Below are positions 51,877-60,407 of a stretch of 64,000 nt of DNA, in pieces (the first letter of the stretch is position 1; each line of letters starts with the position of its first letter). The translations under genes and the position numbers were made by a program. The notes under the pieces are model-generated. The model worked only from the letters and a program-made list of their open reading frames with translations, ran no database searches and was not told where the DNA came from. Origin of the DNA: JAJPXC01 sp964520525 (GTDB taxonomy: Bacteria; Bacteroidota; Bacteroidia; Bacteroidales; Muribaculaceae); the NCBI GenBank assembly GCA_964520525.1, contig CAZFNR010000007.1, forward strand, positions 12,530-76,529. Reading direction: 5' to 3'.

Positions 51877-52056
51877 TTATCTGAATTGATTTATTTCACA
51901 GACATATTCCACCTGAAGAACTGACAATTTCCGTTTCAGCTCATCTTCGTCAATGTCAAGCGAGGCACACAAGTCGTCAAGTGAGTCGTATTTATCTCTG
52001 AGCAATGTATTAACATAGCTCAATAATATTGCGGGGTCATGTGGTAACCGGTCCAT
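51877..52056 (-). CDS. DUF4250 small protein
   Basis: 59 residues: it starts MDRLPHDPAILLSYVNT, continues LRDKYDSLDDLCASLDIDED, and ends EINQF-R. This matches the DUF4250 family pattern closely (MD-LP-DP-MLLS-VN-KLRD). No signal or membrane segment; the function is unknown. A helix-turn-helix-like middle (LDDLCASLDIDEDEL) is suggestive only. It sits 9 bp upstream of uvrD on the same strand and is probably the operon's first gene. Confidence 0.85.
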   Translation of the reverse strand: MDRLPHDPAILLSYVNTLLRDKYDSLDDLCASLDIDEDELKRKLSVLQVEYVCEINQFR

Positions 52057-52147
52057 TGTTGATTCAAATCAATAAGGTTGTGTTAATTTATCTCCAAGAC
52101 TACGAAGATAGAAAAATTTTCGCATTCCATCCCTATGGTTCATCTAT

Positions 52148-52171
52148 TTTGCGTTAACTTTGCAACGCAAA
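52148..52171 (+). promoter_or_regulatory. Prenyl synthase promoter with -7 box inside an inverted repeat
   Basis: The -7 element TAACTTTG (52155-52162) lies between TTTGCGTT (52148-52155) and AACGCAAA (52164-52171), a perfect 8-bp inverted repeat with an 8-bp spacer. Transcription should start near 52167, about 36 nt before the ATG. The repeat would suit a dimeric repressor. Confidence 0.55.
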
Positions 52172-52202
52172 CCAATAATAAGTTTATATTATAAAGCATA
52201 TT

Positions 52203-53168
52203 ATGTACACCGTCAGTCAACTAAGCGACATCATAAACAGCAAAATATCAGAAATAAAATATCCAAAAGCTCCCGCAGGGTTATATACCCCTATCCAATA
52301 TACGTTAAGTGGGGGAGGGAAGCGATTGAGACCGGTATTGACTCTCGCTGTATGCTCCGCACTTGGTGGTCAGCTTGACAAGGTTATCAATCAGGCTCTC
52401 GGCATCGAGATATTCCATAATTTCACTTTGTTACATGATGATGTGATGGATAATGCCGACACCCGCCGCGGAAGGCAGACGGTTCATCGCCGATGGGATG
52501 TCCCCACTGCGATTTTATCGGGTGACGCTATGCTGACAATGGCCACACAACATATAGCCGAAATTGTTGACGATAAACTCAAAAGCGAAGCGATTGCCTT
52601 GTTCAATAAAACCGCGATGGAAATATATGAAGGACAGCAATATGACATAGATTTTGAATCGAGAACAGATGTCACTGTCAACGAATATATAAACATGATA
52701 AGGCTGAAAACATCAGTTCTGATAGGTTGTGCGTGCGAAATGGGCGCACTGATGGCCGGTGCATCAGAAAATATTAGGGAATCTTTCTACCGCTATGGGG
52801 AGAAACTTGGCCTTGCGTTTCAGCTTCAAGATGATTACCTCGACACGTACGGAGATTCGCTGAAATTTGGGAAGCAGATAGGCGGTGATATTCTCAACGA
52901 TAAAAAAACTTGGTTGCTAATATCAGCCATAGAGCAAGATGAGACTGGCGAGACCCGCAGTTTGATTGGCTCGGAGATTTTGCCTGAGACGAAAATCAAA
53001 CGCATGAAAGCTGTATATGAGAGACTGAATCTACCCACCAAGTGCCATGAACTTATCGAAAAGTTTATTGATGAAGCAATCGCTATCGTTGAACATCTTG
53101 AAATAGATGACGATGCGAAATCATTCTTTATCGACCTCGCGCGAAAATCAGCTACACGCGACCACTAA
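52203..53168 (+). CDS. Trans-isoprenyl diphosphate synthase (probably short chain)
   Basis: 321 residues. Condenses IPP with allylic diphosphates. First Asp-rich motif DDVMD (79-83) followed by TRRG, second motif FQLQDDYLD near residue 210, and GGGKRLRPVL at the N-terminus for IPP. The residue five before the first motif is Phe74 (in HNFTLLHDD). An aromatic there limits chain length in GGPP/FPP synthases, while long-chain IspB has Ala. C15-C20 products are therefore likelier than octaprenyl. It lies 8 bp before tatD. Confidence 0.92.
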   Translation: MYTVSQLSDIINSKISEIKYPKAPAGLYTPIQYTLSGGGKRLRPVLTLAVCSALGGQLDKVINQALGIEIFHNFTLLHDDVMDNADTRRGRQTVHRRWDVPTAILSGDAMLTMATQHIAEIVDDKLKSEAIALFNKTAMEIYEGQQYDIDFESRTDVTVNEYINMIRLKTSVLIGCACEMGALMAGASENIRESFYRYGEKLGLAFQLQDDYLDTYGDSLKFGKQIGGDILNDKKTWLLISAIEQDETGETRSLIGSEILPETKIKRMKAVYERLNLPTKCHELIEKFIDEAIAIVEHLEIDDDAKSFFIDLARKSATRDH

Positions 53169-53176
53169 AGACCGAT

Positions 53177-53953
53177 ATGACAAGACTAACCGACACTCAC
53201 ACACATCTTTATTTGCCAGAATTTGAAACCGACGGATGCGATTCGGCAGTTGACCGGGCCATAGCCGCCGGAGTTGACCGACTGATTTTTCCGAATGTCG
53301 ATTTGACCACAATTGAGCCCATGATGACACTGGCCTCAGCATACCCCGATAATATAGCGATGGCTATGGGTCTACACCCAACTGAAATCAACGAAAATTG
53401 GCAAACGAACCTCCAGAAAATTATCTTCATTCTCGATAAATTTCCCAATAAGTTTGTCGCAATAGGAGAAATAGGTATTGATTTATATTGGGACAAATCA
53501 TTTCGCGAACAACAACTTGAAGCCCTTGCTATTCAGTTCAATGAAGCGAATAAGCGTTCCCTGCCAGTCATAATCCATTGCCGAGAGGGGTTAAACGAAG
53601 TCCTGAGCGTGATGAACAATGCAACAGTTCCAAATGGGGTCTTTCATAGCTTTGGCGGAACAGTCAATGATGTAGAGCGGATAAGACGACACGGCGACTT
53701 CTATTTTGGAATAAACGGGATAGTGACTTTCAAGAACTCAAAGCTAAAAGATGTGTTGGAAGCCATCGGAATTGAAAGGATTTTACTTGAAACGGATTCT
53801 CCATATCTTGCGCCTGTACCACATAGGGGTAAACGCAACGAAAGCGCATATATAACTCATGTGGCCGCTTATATCGCACAAATTCTTGGTATGACCTTTG
53901 ATGAAGTAGCTGCAATGACAAACAAAAACGCCAGGAGATTATTCGGCATATGA
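53177..53953 (+). CDS. tatD: TatD family metal-dependent hydrolase
   Basis: 258 residues, TIM-barrel amidohydrolase fold. Metal ligands: DTHTHLYL (HxH), the Glu in AIGEIGID, His in VIIHCREG, His in FHSFGG and Asp in LETDSPYLAP. TatD proteins are 3'-5' exonucleases and may also remove D-aminoacyl groups from tRNA. It is the second gene after the prenyl synthase, and its stop is 10 bp from a converging gene. Confidence 0.95.
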   Translation: MTRLTDTHTHLYLPEFETDGCDSAVDRAIAAGVDRLIFPNVDLTTIEPMMTLASAYPDNIAMAMGLHPTEINENWQTNLQKIIFILDKFPNKFVAIGEIGIDLYWDKSFREQQLEALAIQFNEANKRSLPVIIHCREGLNEVLSVMNNATVPNGVFHSFGGTVNDVERIRRHGDFYFGINGIVTFKNSKLKDVLEAIGIERILLETDSPYLAPVPHRGKRNESAYITHVAAYIAQILGMTFDEVAAMTNKNARRLFGI

Positions 53954-53963
53954 TTATCCCATA

Positions 53964-55232
53964 TCAAAATGCCTCACCAATAGCGAATAAAATCCCCGAA
54001 GTATCCTTTCCGAAACCATAATCAATGCGCGCGTTGACGTTGTGCTTGAACTCAAATCGGAGGCCGATGCCAAAGTTATACAACCATTCTGGTCTTATGT
54101 CGCATTCTTTATACTCTTTTACGGCGGAGAAAAGAGTCGCTCCACCAATCCATGTTGTCACCCCTATACGTCGCCACAGATGCTGCCTCAGCTCCAACTG
54201 ACAGGCGACTTGATTATTATCCATGTAAGAACCCATATAATACCCCCTCATTCTTATGCCATCTGACGCAATCATCTCACGCATAGTCCATGGCGTATGT
54301 GATGTTTGGAGACAGGAGTACCAGTCAAATGCGAGCACCGAGCCCCACCACAAATGCGTATAAACATTAAAGATAAGTGTATGTCGGAAAAATGAGGCCG
54401 GCGCATTGCCAAAATATTTATAGAAAAACATCGGTTTATAGGCAAAATGCAGTCCGCGAGTGGGGGTCAACAGATTATCGCGGGTGTCATATTCCAACGA
54501 AAGTCCTAACCCCGTCACATAATACTGCTGTCCCTCACCAAGCAGATAGTCGGGGTTGCCGAGATTACGAGCATCGGTGTAATCGGCCCTCACTTGGAAT
54601 CCTCCATAGATATTATGAGTCAGTCGGTATATGTATTCAGCATTCAAGTCAATCTGCCGACGGTCATATTTTGTTCTGGGATTGGTAGCTGTCTCTTCGG
54701 AATTAATGCCCCAGAAATCGAGATGTTTTTTGTATATCTCGATTTTATAGGACAATCTGGATCTATTGTCAGGAAATAGATTGTTACCTTTGAGGGTAAA
54801 GACGTAAAATCCATTCAGCGATGCGTTGATTGACGCAAACACATCGGAAGGCTGCATGATAGAGTCAGTACGGTCAATGCGATAAAGCGCGGTTGCCGCT
54901 CCGCCGATACCAAAACCCGCCTCGCGAGTGTAAGATGGGGTAATCCCAAAACTCAAATCAATCTTACGCTCATGAGTACGGTCGACATTACCTCTCATTA
55001 ATGACGACAAGTAGGTGCGCATCCATTTTGGGGCTTTTGATAGATATTGGATAGAATCGGCATATTCCGTGGATGACACTACTTTCTTCTCAGGCACAAT
55101 TTGTTTTATACCCGTCAATGGAGTGCCTATCCCATTTTCGAAATTAGGAATGGAATCGGGACTGGCCGTTTGCGCCACAATCAATGGCGAAGCAAACAGC
55201 CAGACTACAATGAATATCCAAAATCTCATCAA
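53964..55232 (-). CDS. BamA/TamA-type outer-membrane beta-barrel without POTRA domains
   Basis: 422 residues with signal peptide FWIFIVVWLFASPLIVAQ and a ~80-residue linker, then a predicted barrel (alternating strands from GITPSYTREAGFGIGGAAT to the C-terminal GILFAIGEAF ending in Phe). LSLEYDTRDNLLTPTRGLHFAY and IRMRGYYMGSYMDNN match Omp85-type strands and the RGY loop 6 motif. No POTRA repeats are visible. The role is unknown; it follows ftsH by 20 bp. Confidence 0.85.
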   Translation of the reverse strand: MMRFWIFIVVWLFASPLIVAQTASPDSIPNFENGIGTPLTGIKQIVPEKKVVSSTEYADSIQYLSKAPKWMRTYLSSLMRGNVDRTHERKIDLSFGITPSYTREAGFGIGGAATALYRIDRTDSIMQPSDVFASINASLNGFYVFTLKGNNLFPDNRSRLSYKIEIYKKHLDFWGINSEETATNPRTKYDRRQIDLNAEYIYRLTHNIYGGFQVRADYTDARNLGNPDYLLGEGQQYYVTGLGLSLEYDTRDNLLTPTRGLHFAYKPMFFYKYFGNAPASFFRHTLIFNVYTHLWWGSVLAFDWYSCLQTSHTPWTMREMIASDGIRMRGYYMGSYMDNNQVACQLELRQHLWRRIGVTTWIGGATLFSAVKEYKECDIRPEWLYNFGIGLRFEFKHNVNARIDYGFGKDTSGILFAIGEAF

Positions 55233-55252
55233 GAGAAAGTATAATTACGAGG

Positions 55253-57334
55253 TCACTGTTTAGGCAGCGGCGGCATATCTTTAGGATATTCCGCAGCAGA
55301 ATCGTCAGGCGTTTGTGAATCTCCGTGAACGCTACCCTCTTCGGTATTACTATTAGATGAATCGGCGGATAAGTCCGCAACATCTGCATCGTCAATGTCT
55401 TGAACGGCACTTTTTTTATCTGCCTCCCGCGCCGCAAGTATCTCGTCGGTACGGGATGTCCATAGACGTTTTCCGAATATTTTTTCCACATCCTCGGCGA
55501 ATATGACTTCCCGGTTAATTAGCACCTCAGCCAGTTTATTATGCCCCTCAGCGTATTCAAGGAGAATCTTTTTAGCTCTGTCATATTGCTCATTGACAAT
55601 GCGGAGCACTTCTTCATCAATCAGTCTCGCACGGTCATCGCTGTAGGGCTTTGAGAATCCATATTCTTGCCCGGTTGAATCATAATAACATAAGTTCGGC
55701 AACTTAGGGCTCATGCCATAATACACGACCATAGCATAGGCCTGTTTTGTCACGCGCTCAAGGTCATTAGCCGCGCCTGTCGATATTCTACCCAGGAACA
55801 GTTCTTCTGCGGCACGTCCGCCAAGGGTTGCGCACATTTCATCAAGAATAGCTTCAGCAGGGGTAATCTGGCGTTCTTCGGGGAGATACCATGCAGCACC
55901 GAGCGCTTTTCCGCGGGGCACGATTGTGACCTTAATCAAAGGATTTGCATACTGCAGATGCCAAGACAAGGCAGCGTGGCCCGCTTCATGAATAGCGATA
56001 GACTTCTTTTCTTCTTCAGTCGTGATTTTACTCCGTTTTTCCAATCCCCCGATTATGCGGTCTATAGCATCGATGAAATCTTGACGCTGAACAGACGACT
56101 TGTTGTGGCGTGCGGCGATAAGAGCCGCTTCGTTGCATACGTTGGCTATGTCCGCGCCAGAGAAACCGGGGGTTTGGCGAGCGAGAAGCTCCACGTCCAC
56201 AGTGTGATCGGTCTTGATATTGCGAAGATGCACATTAAAAATTGCGACACGATCGTTAAGATCGGGCAATTCGACATAAATCTGCCGGTCAAAACGCCCA
56301 GCGCGCAATAGTGCCTTGTCAAGAATATCGGCGCGGTTTGTGGCGGCCAGGATAATGACACCGCTATTAGAACCGAATCCATCCATTTCGGTCAGAAGCT
56401 GGTTAAGGGTATTCTCGCGTTCGTCATTGGCGCCCATATTAGGATTCTTGCCACGGGCACGCCCAACGGCATCAATCTCATCAATAAATACGATACAGGG
56501 TGCTTTTTCTTTTGCTTGACGGAACAAATCGCGCACACGCGAAGCGCCGACCCCGACGAACATCTCGACAAAATCAGACCCTGACATCGAGAAAAACGGC
56601 ACGTTTGCTTCGCCAGCTACCGCTTTGGCGAGCAGAGTCTTACCCGTTCCGGGAGGGCCTACGAGCAAAGCGCCTTTGGGTATCTTACCACCAAGTTCGG
56701 TGTATCTTTGCGGATTCTTAAGGAACTCAACAATTTCCTCTATCTCAGTTTTCGCCTCAGACAGTCCGGCGACATCCTTAAACGTGACCTTAATCGGGCC
56801 ATCTTTATCAAAAATCTGAGCCTTTGATTTGCCGACACTGAAAACGCCTCCTGCTCCGCCGTCGCGTCCAGACATACGTTTCATCATGAAGAACCAGAAT
56901 GCCACAAGCAACAAAACCGGTCCAAAAGTCCATATTATGGAAGAAAAGTCACTGCTTTTCTCATATTGTACGTCGCCGTTGAAAACACCTTGCTGTTTCC
57001 ATGTATCTATTTGTTTCTGAAGATAATCGGCCGATGCGATGTCGGTGGCGACCCTTGCATCTATACCTGCATCACTGCGATATTGGCTATCATGAAATAA
57101 TGCAGATGCAAGCGAATCAGTAAGCACTGCCTCGGCTTCATTTTTCTTTGATATAATTATAATCTTCTTGACACCACCTTCGGTGACGTATTTTTCAAAT
57201 TCGGAATAGCTTACTTCTTTTGTTATTGTGTTGTTATCGAGGTATAGCGCACCGGCCAAAAACACAAGAAGTATGGCATACATCCAGTAAATACTGAATT
57301 TTATTGTTTTCTTATTTTTATTGGGTGCCATCAA
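55253..57334 (-). CDS. ftsH: ATP-dependent zinc metalloprotease FtsH
   Basis: 693 residues. Two membrane helices (about 14-31 and 134-151) flank a periplasmic domain; then AAA+ with Walker A GPPGTGKT (226-233), Walker B CIVFIDEIDAVGRARG, SRH with ATNRADILDKALLRAGRFDR and pore loop FVEM. The M41 zinc site is HEAGH near residue 450. It degrades membrane and unfolded proteins. The C-terminal ~60 residues are acidic and low complexity. 72 bp after rsfS. Confidence 0.97.
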   Translation of the reverse strand: MMAPNKNKKTIKFSIYWMYAILLVFLAGALYLDNNTITKEVSYSEFEKYVTEGGVKKIIIISKKNEAEAVLTDSLASALFHDSQYRSDAGIDARVATDIASADYLQKQIDTWKQQGVFNGDVQYEKSSDFSSIIWTFGPVLLLVAFWFFMMKRMSGRDGGAGGVFSVGKSKAQIFDKDGPIKVTFKDVAGLSEAKTEIEEIVEFLKNPQRYTELGGKIPKGALLVGPPGTGKTLLAKAVAGEANVPFFSMSGSDFVEMFVGVGASRVRDLFRQAKEKAPCIVFIDEIDAVGRARGKNPNMGANDERENTLNQLLTEMDGFGSNSGVIILAATNRADILDKALLRAGRFDRQIYVELPDLNDRVAIFNVHLRNIKTDHTVDVELLARQTPGFSGADIANVCNEAALIAARHNKSSVQRQDFIDAIDRIIGGLEKRSKITTEEEKKSIAIHEAGHAALSWHLQYANPLIKVTIVPRGKALGAAWYLPEERQITPAEAILDEMCATLGGRAAEELFLGRISTGAANDLERVTKQAYAMVVYYGMSPKLPNLCYYDSTGQEYGFSKPYSDDRARLIDEEVLRIVNEQYDRAKKILLEYAEGHNKLAEVLINREVIFAEDVEKIFGKRLWTSRTDEILAAREADKKSAVQDIDDADVADLSADSSNSNTEEGSVHGDSQTPDDSAAEYPKDMPPLPKQ

Positions 57335-57406
57335 ATATGGATGTGTTAGCGGAATTTTAGATTTGAATAACCAGTCTATGCATTTGTTGATTTATGCGAT
57401 AAAAAA

Positions 57407-57766
57407 TCAATCCAAGTCAGCGACTTGTTCAAGCCGTGCGTCGCTCCAGAGCTCCTCAAGATTGTACAGTTGACGGATTTCTGGGAGAAACACATGAACA
57501 AGCATGGAACCATAATCAATAACTATCCATTGAGAGTTTTTATATCCATCATAGTTATAGGGTTTTTTACCCGATTGCTTCTGGACATATTCTCTGATAT
57601 TATCGGCTATTGATGCGACCTGCATTGTCGAAGAACCTTGACATATGATAAATTCATCGACAGCCGCACCTTCGATTTTTGACAGGTCGACATACGTTAT
57701 ACCGCGTCCTTTACGGTCTTGGATTCCTTCTATTATCAGTCGCTTTAAATCAGTATTTTCTGTCAT
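57407..57766 (-). CDS. rsfS: Ribosome silencing factor
   Basis: 119 residues. Binds ribosomal protein L14 and keeps the subunits apart during starvation. Family pattern: GIQDRKGRGITYVDLSKI, DEFIICQGSSTMQVASIADNI, QWIVIDYGSMLVHVFLPEIRQLYNLEELW. First gene of an rsfS-ftsH-barrel unit, with an exact -7 box (TACTTTTG, 57798-57791) about 25 bp upstream. Confidence 0.96.
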   Translation of the reverse strand: MTENTDLKRLIIEGIQDRKGRGITYVDLSKIEGAAVDEFIICQGSSTMQVASIADNIREYVQKQSGKKPYNYDGYKNSQWIVIDYGSMLVHVFLPEIRQLYNLEELWSDARLEQVADLD

Positions 57767-57790
57767 CTGATTAAGTAATTATTATAATTG

Positions 57791-57798
57791 CAAAAGTA
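57791..57798 (-). promoter_or_regulatory. Promoter -7 element (TACTTTTG) for rsfS-ftsH
   Basis: Exact TAnnTTTG match on the minus strand with transcription predicted near 57786 and a leader of about 20 nt. No good -33 box seen. Confidence 0.5.
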
Positions 57799-57889
57799 GT
57801 TAATTTTCAGTTATCTGAATCGTTTTTATCAACGTTACTTCCATTTTAGAACAAAAAACGTGCCAAAAAAGTTATCGTAGCTGTTTGAT

Positions 57890-59161
57890 TCATTCATATT
57901 TGATTGTCGATGCCGGAGATATGCGTGAAATCATATGCGCCGGGATTAGGAATAACGCCGTGGACATGACCAAAACACAAATATTCAAGATGAGAATCGC
58001 AGCCCAGTCTATTTTAATCGGAACCGCAGTCAGATAATAGGAAGAAGCGTCAAGTGGCAACAGGCGAAACTTCCATTGGATAATGGAAAGCCCGAGACCT
58101 ATGACATTCCCGATAATCATGCCGTTAATGATTATTCGCTCTGCAAGATGGACAAACACCTTGCCAATCTGGAGATTTGTGGCACCCATAGCTTTCAATA
58201 TGCCTATGAACTTCACTCGCTCAAGTATAAGAATAAATAGCGATGACACCAGTGTAAAACCTGATACAGCAGCCATTAGTGCAATAATCACAATCACATT
58301 GGTGTCAAGCAAGTCAAGCCAACTGAAATAGGCCGCACCGGTTCTCATGACATTATCGACCTTATAGCGACCTACAGTTTCATCGCCATTGGCATGCGCA
58401 GCTAAATAATAATCGTAAAGAGCATTGTCAAGAGCCGCAGACATAGAAATAATCGAGTCTTCGGGAACAGAGGCAATCTCAATACGATTGCCTGAAACCG
58501 AGTCAATACCCGCTATGCGTTGCAGCAGAGGCAAAGATATGAAACAATGAGAATTGTCGAAATCCGCAAAGTGCGTATCATAGACAGCCTTCAAGCACAA
58601 CCGACGCATCCTTAGGTTCTCATTCGCAAAGAAATAGGCATCAATCTTTTCACCAACAGTTAAACCAAGCTTTTCGGCAGAAGCCTTCGACAAGACCAAA
58701 GAATTACGTTCCTCCGGATCGTCTAAATCCGGCATTTGGCCATCGACCACCGCTGATTCTACTGTCACCCAATCGTGATTAGCATCAAAGGCATCAAATT
58801 GAAGTCCGAGAAAATCGCTTTCGGTTTTCAATACACCGGCTTGACTCAAAGCCAAAGAAACTGGATATCGCCCACCTAATGCGTCATCAATCCTAAGCCT
58901 GTCATTTTGGCTCATCATTGGTGATGAATATCGTCCAAACTCGTCGTATGATTCTGAAGCAAAGACAGTTATAGACGCTCCAACGTCCATGACCTTCTCT
59001 CTAATTTGACTTTTAAAGCCCATAACCACGGTAATCGCCAAAATCATTATGGACATAGACATCGCAGTACCGACAACAGCGATTATCATGCTTGATGAAC
59101 TGCGTCGGCCATTCTCAGACCCAAATCGGAGATGGCGGGCGATAAAAACCGAAACATCCAT
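57890..59161 (-). CDS. FtsX-like ABC transporter permease (LolC/LolE type)
   Basis: 423 residues: N-terminal helix after RHLRFGSENGRRSSS (SMIIAVVGTAMSMSIMILAITVVMGF), a ~200-residue periplasmic MacB-like domain, and three C-terminal helices with the permease motif GILKAMGATNLQIGKVF. It resembles the lipoprotein-releasing permease that extracts lipoproteins for the outer membrane. The ATPase partner is not adjacent. It lies 8 bp after the aminotransferase in a purT-aminotransferase-permease unit. Confidence 0.9.
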   Translation of the reverse strand: MDVSVFIARHLRFGSENGRRSSSSMIIAVVGTAMSMSIMILAITVVMGFKSQIREKVMDVGASITVFASESYDEFGRYSSPMMSQNDRLRIDDALGGRYPVSLALSQAGVLKTESDFLGLQFDAFDANHDWVTVESAVVDGQMPDLDDPEERNSLVLSKASAEKLGLTVGEKIDAYFFANENLRMRRLCLKAVYDTHFADFDNSHCFISLPLLQRIAGIDSVSGNRIEIASVPEDSIISMSAALDNALYDYYLAAHANGDETVGRYKVDNVMRTGAAYFSWLDLLDTNVIVIIALMAAVSGFTLVSSLFILILERVKFIGILKAMGATNLQIGKVFVHLAERIIINGMIIGNVIGLGLSIIQWKFRLLPLDASSYYLTAVPIKIDWAAILILNICVLVMSTALFLIPAHMISRISPASTIKYE

Positions 59162-59169
59162 AACCCCAA

Positions 59170-60372
59170 TCAGGCAATAGTACGTCCGGGATACACTTTA
59201 AGAGCCTCTTTCAATACGGTCAAAGCCTGAGCCAAATCTTCTTTTTTGAGGACATATGCCATCCTTACCTCATTTTTGCCAACGCCGGGAGTCGTATAGA
59301 ATCCGGACGCAGGCGCCATAAAAACGGTGGCGCCTTCATATTGAAAATCCCGCAAACACCATTCACAGAATTTATCAGCATCGTCAACCGGAAGCGACAC
59401 AACTGTATAGAATGCGCCCATAGGGATAGGGGAGTAGCACCCGGGAATACGATTAAGACCGTCTATCAAGAACTTTCGGCGTTCGACATATTCGTTATAT
59501 GTACCTAACATATAACTTTCGGGAGCGTCAATAGATGCCTCTGCGACAATCTGACCCAACAAAGGTGGACTAAGCCGTGCCTGACAAAACTTCATCACAT
59601 TTGCTTTAAGCTCCTTATGTTTGGTTATTATAGCCCCAATTCTAATACCACATTCACTATACCGCTTTGATACGGAATCTATCAACACTACCTGCTCCTC
59701 GATTCCTTTAAGGTGAAACGCCGAGATATATGGAGCGCCTGTGTAACAAAATTCACGGTATACTTCATCTGAGAACAGGAACAAATCATATTTTTTGACG
59801 ATATCCCTAATCTGATTCATTTCCTTCTGGGTATAAAGATATCCAGTCGGATTATTCGGGTTGCATATCAAAATACCTTTAGTACGTGGCGTGATTAGTT
59901 CTTCAAACTTCTCCAACGGGGGCAATGCGAAACCCTCCTCAATGCTTGAGGGGACAGTCACTATTTTGGCACCCGCCGAAATAGCGAAAGCCATATAGTT
60001 GGCATACGCCGGTTCGGGGACTATAATCTCGTCACCCGGGTCAAGGCAAGCCATGAACGCAAATAGAACCGCCTCAGAGCCACCTGTGGTCACAATTATA
60101 TCATCGACATCGACGTTGATGTGGAAACGGTGATAATAGCTTTCGAGTTTTTTACGGAGAGAATAAAGGCCTTCAGACGGGCTATATTCCAACACTTTAC
60201 GGTCAATGTTTTTTAACACCGCAAGCCCTTCAGCCGGTGTCGGCAAATCGGGCTGTCCGATATTCAAATGGTACACTTTTATACCGCGCGCTTTCGCATC
60301 GTTGGCTAAAGGCACTAATTTACGAATTGGAGATGCCGGCATTATCTGCCCGCGTAGAGATGTATTTGGCAT
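59170..60372 (-). CDS. PLP-dependent class I/II aminotransferase
   Basis: 400 residues, fold type I. Motifs: HLNIGQPDLPTP, TTGGSEAVLFAFMACLDPGDEI, ICNPNNPTGYLYT, FSDEVYREFCY and the PLP lysine in IDSVSKRYSECGIRIGA; the C-terminal arginine is in KNEVRMAYV. Probably an aspartate or broad-range aminotransferase; the amino-acid donor cannot be fixed from sequence alone. 35 bp after purT. Confidence 0.93.
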   Translation of the reverse strand: MPNTSLRGQIMPASPIRKLVPLANDAKARGIKVYHLNIGQPDLPTPAEGLAVLKNIDRKVLEYSPSEGLYSLRKKLESYYHRFHINVDVDDIIVTTGGSEAVLFAFMACLDPGDEIIVPEPAYANYMAFAISAGAKIVTVPSSIEEGFALPPLEKFEELITPRTKGILICNPNNPTGYLYTQKEMNQIRDIVKKYDLFLFSDEVYREFCYTGAPYISAFHLKGIEEQVVLIDSVSKRYSECGIRIGAIITKHKELKANVMKFCQARLSPPLLGQIVAEASIDAPESYMLGTYNEYVERRKFLIDGLNRIPGCYSPIPMGAFYTVVSLPVDDADKFCEWCLRDFQYEGATVFMAPASGFYTTPGVGKNEVRMAYVLKKEDLAQALTVLKEALKVYPGRTIA

Positions 60373-60407
60373 AAATACAGTAATTTATTCTTGTTGATGC
60401 CGTGAAC

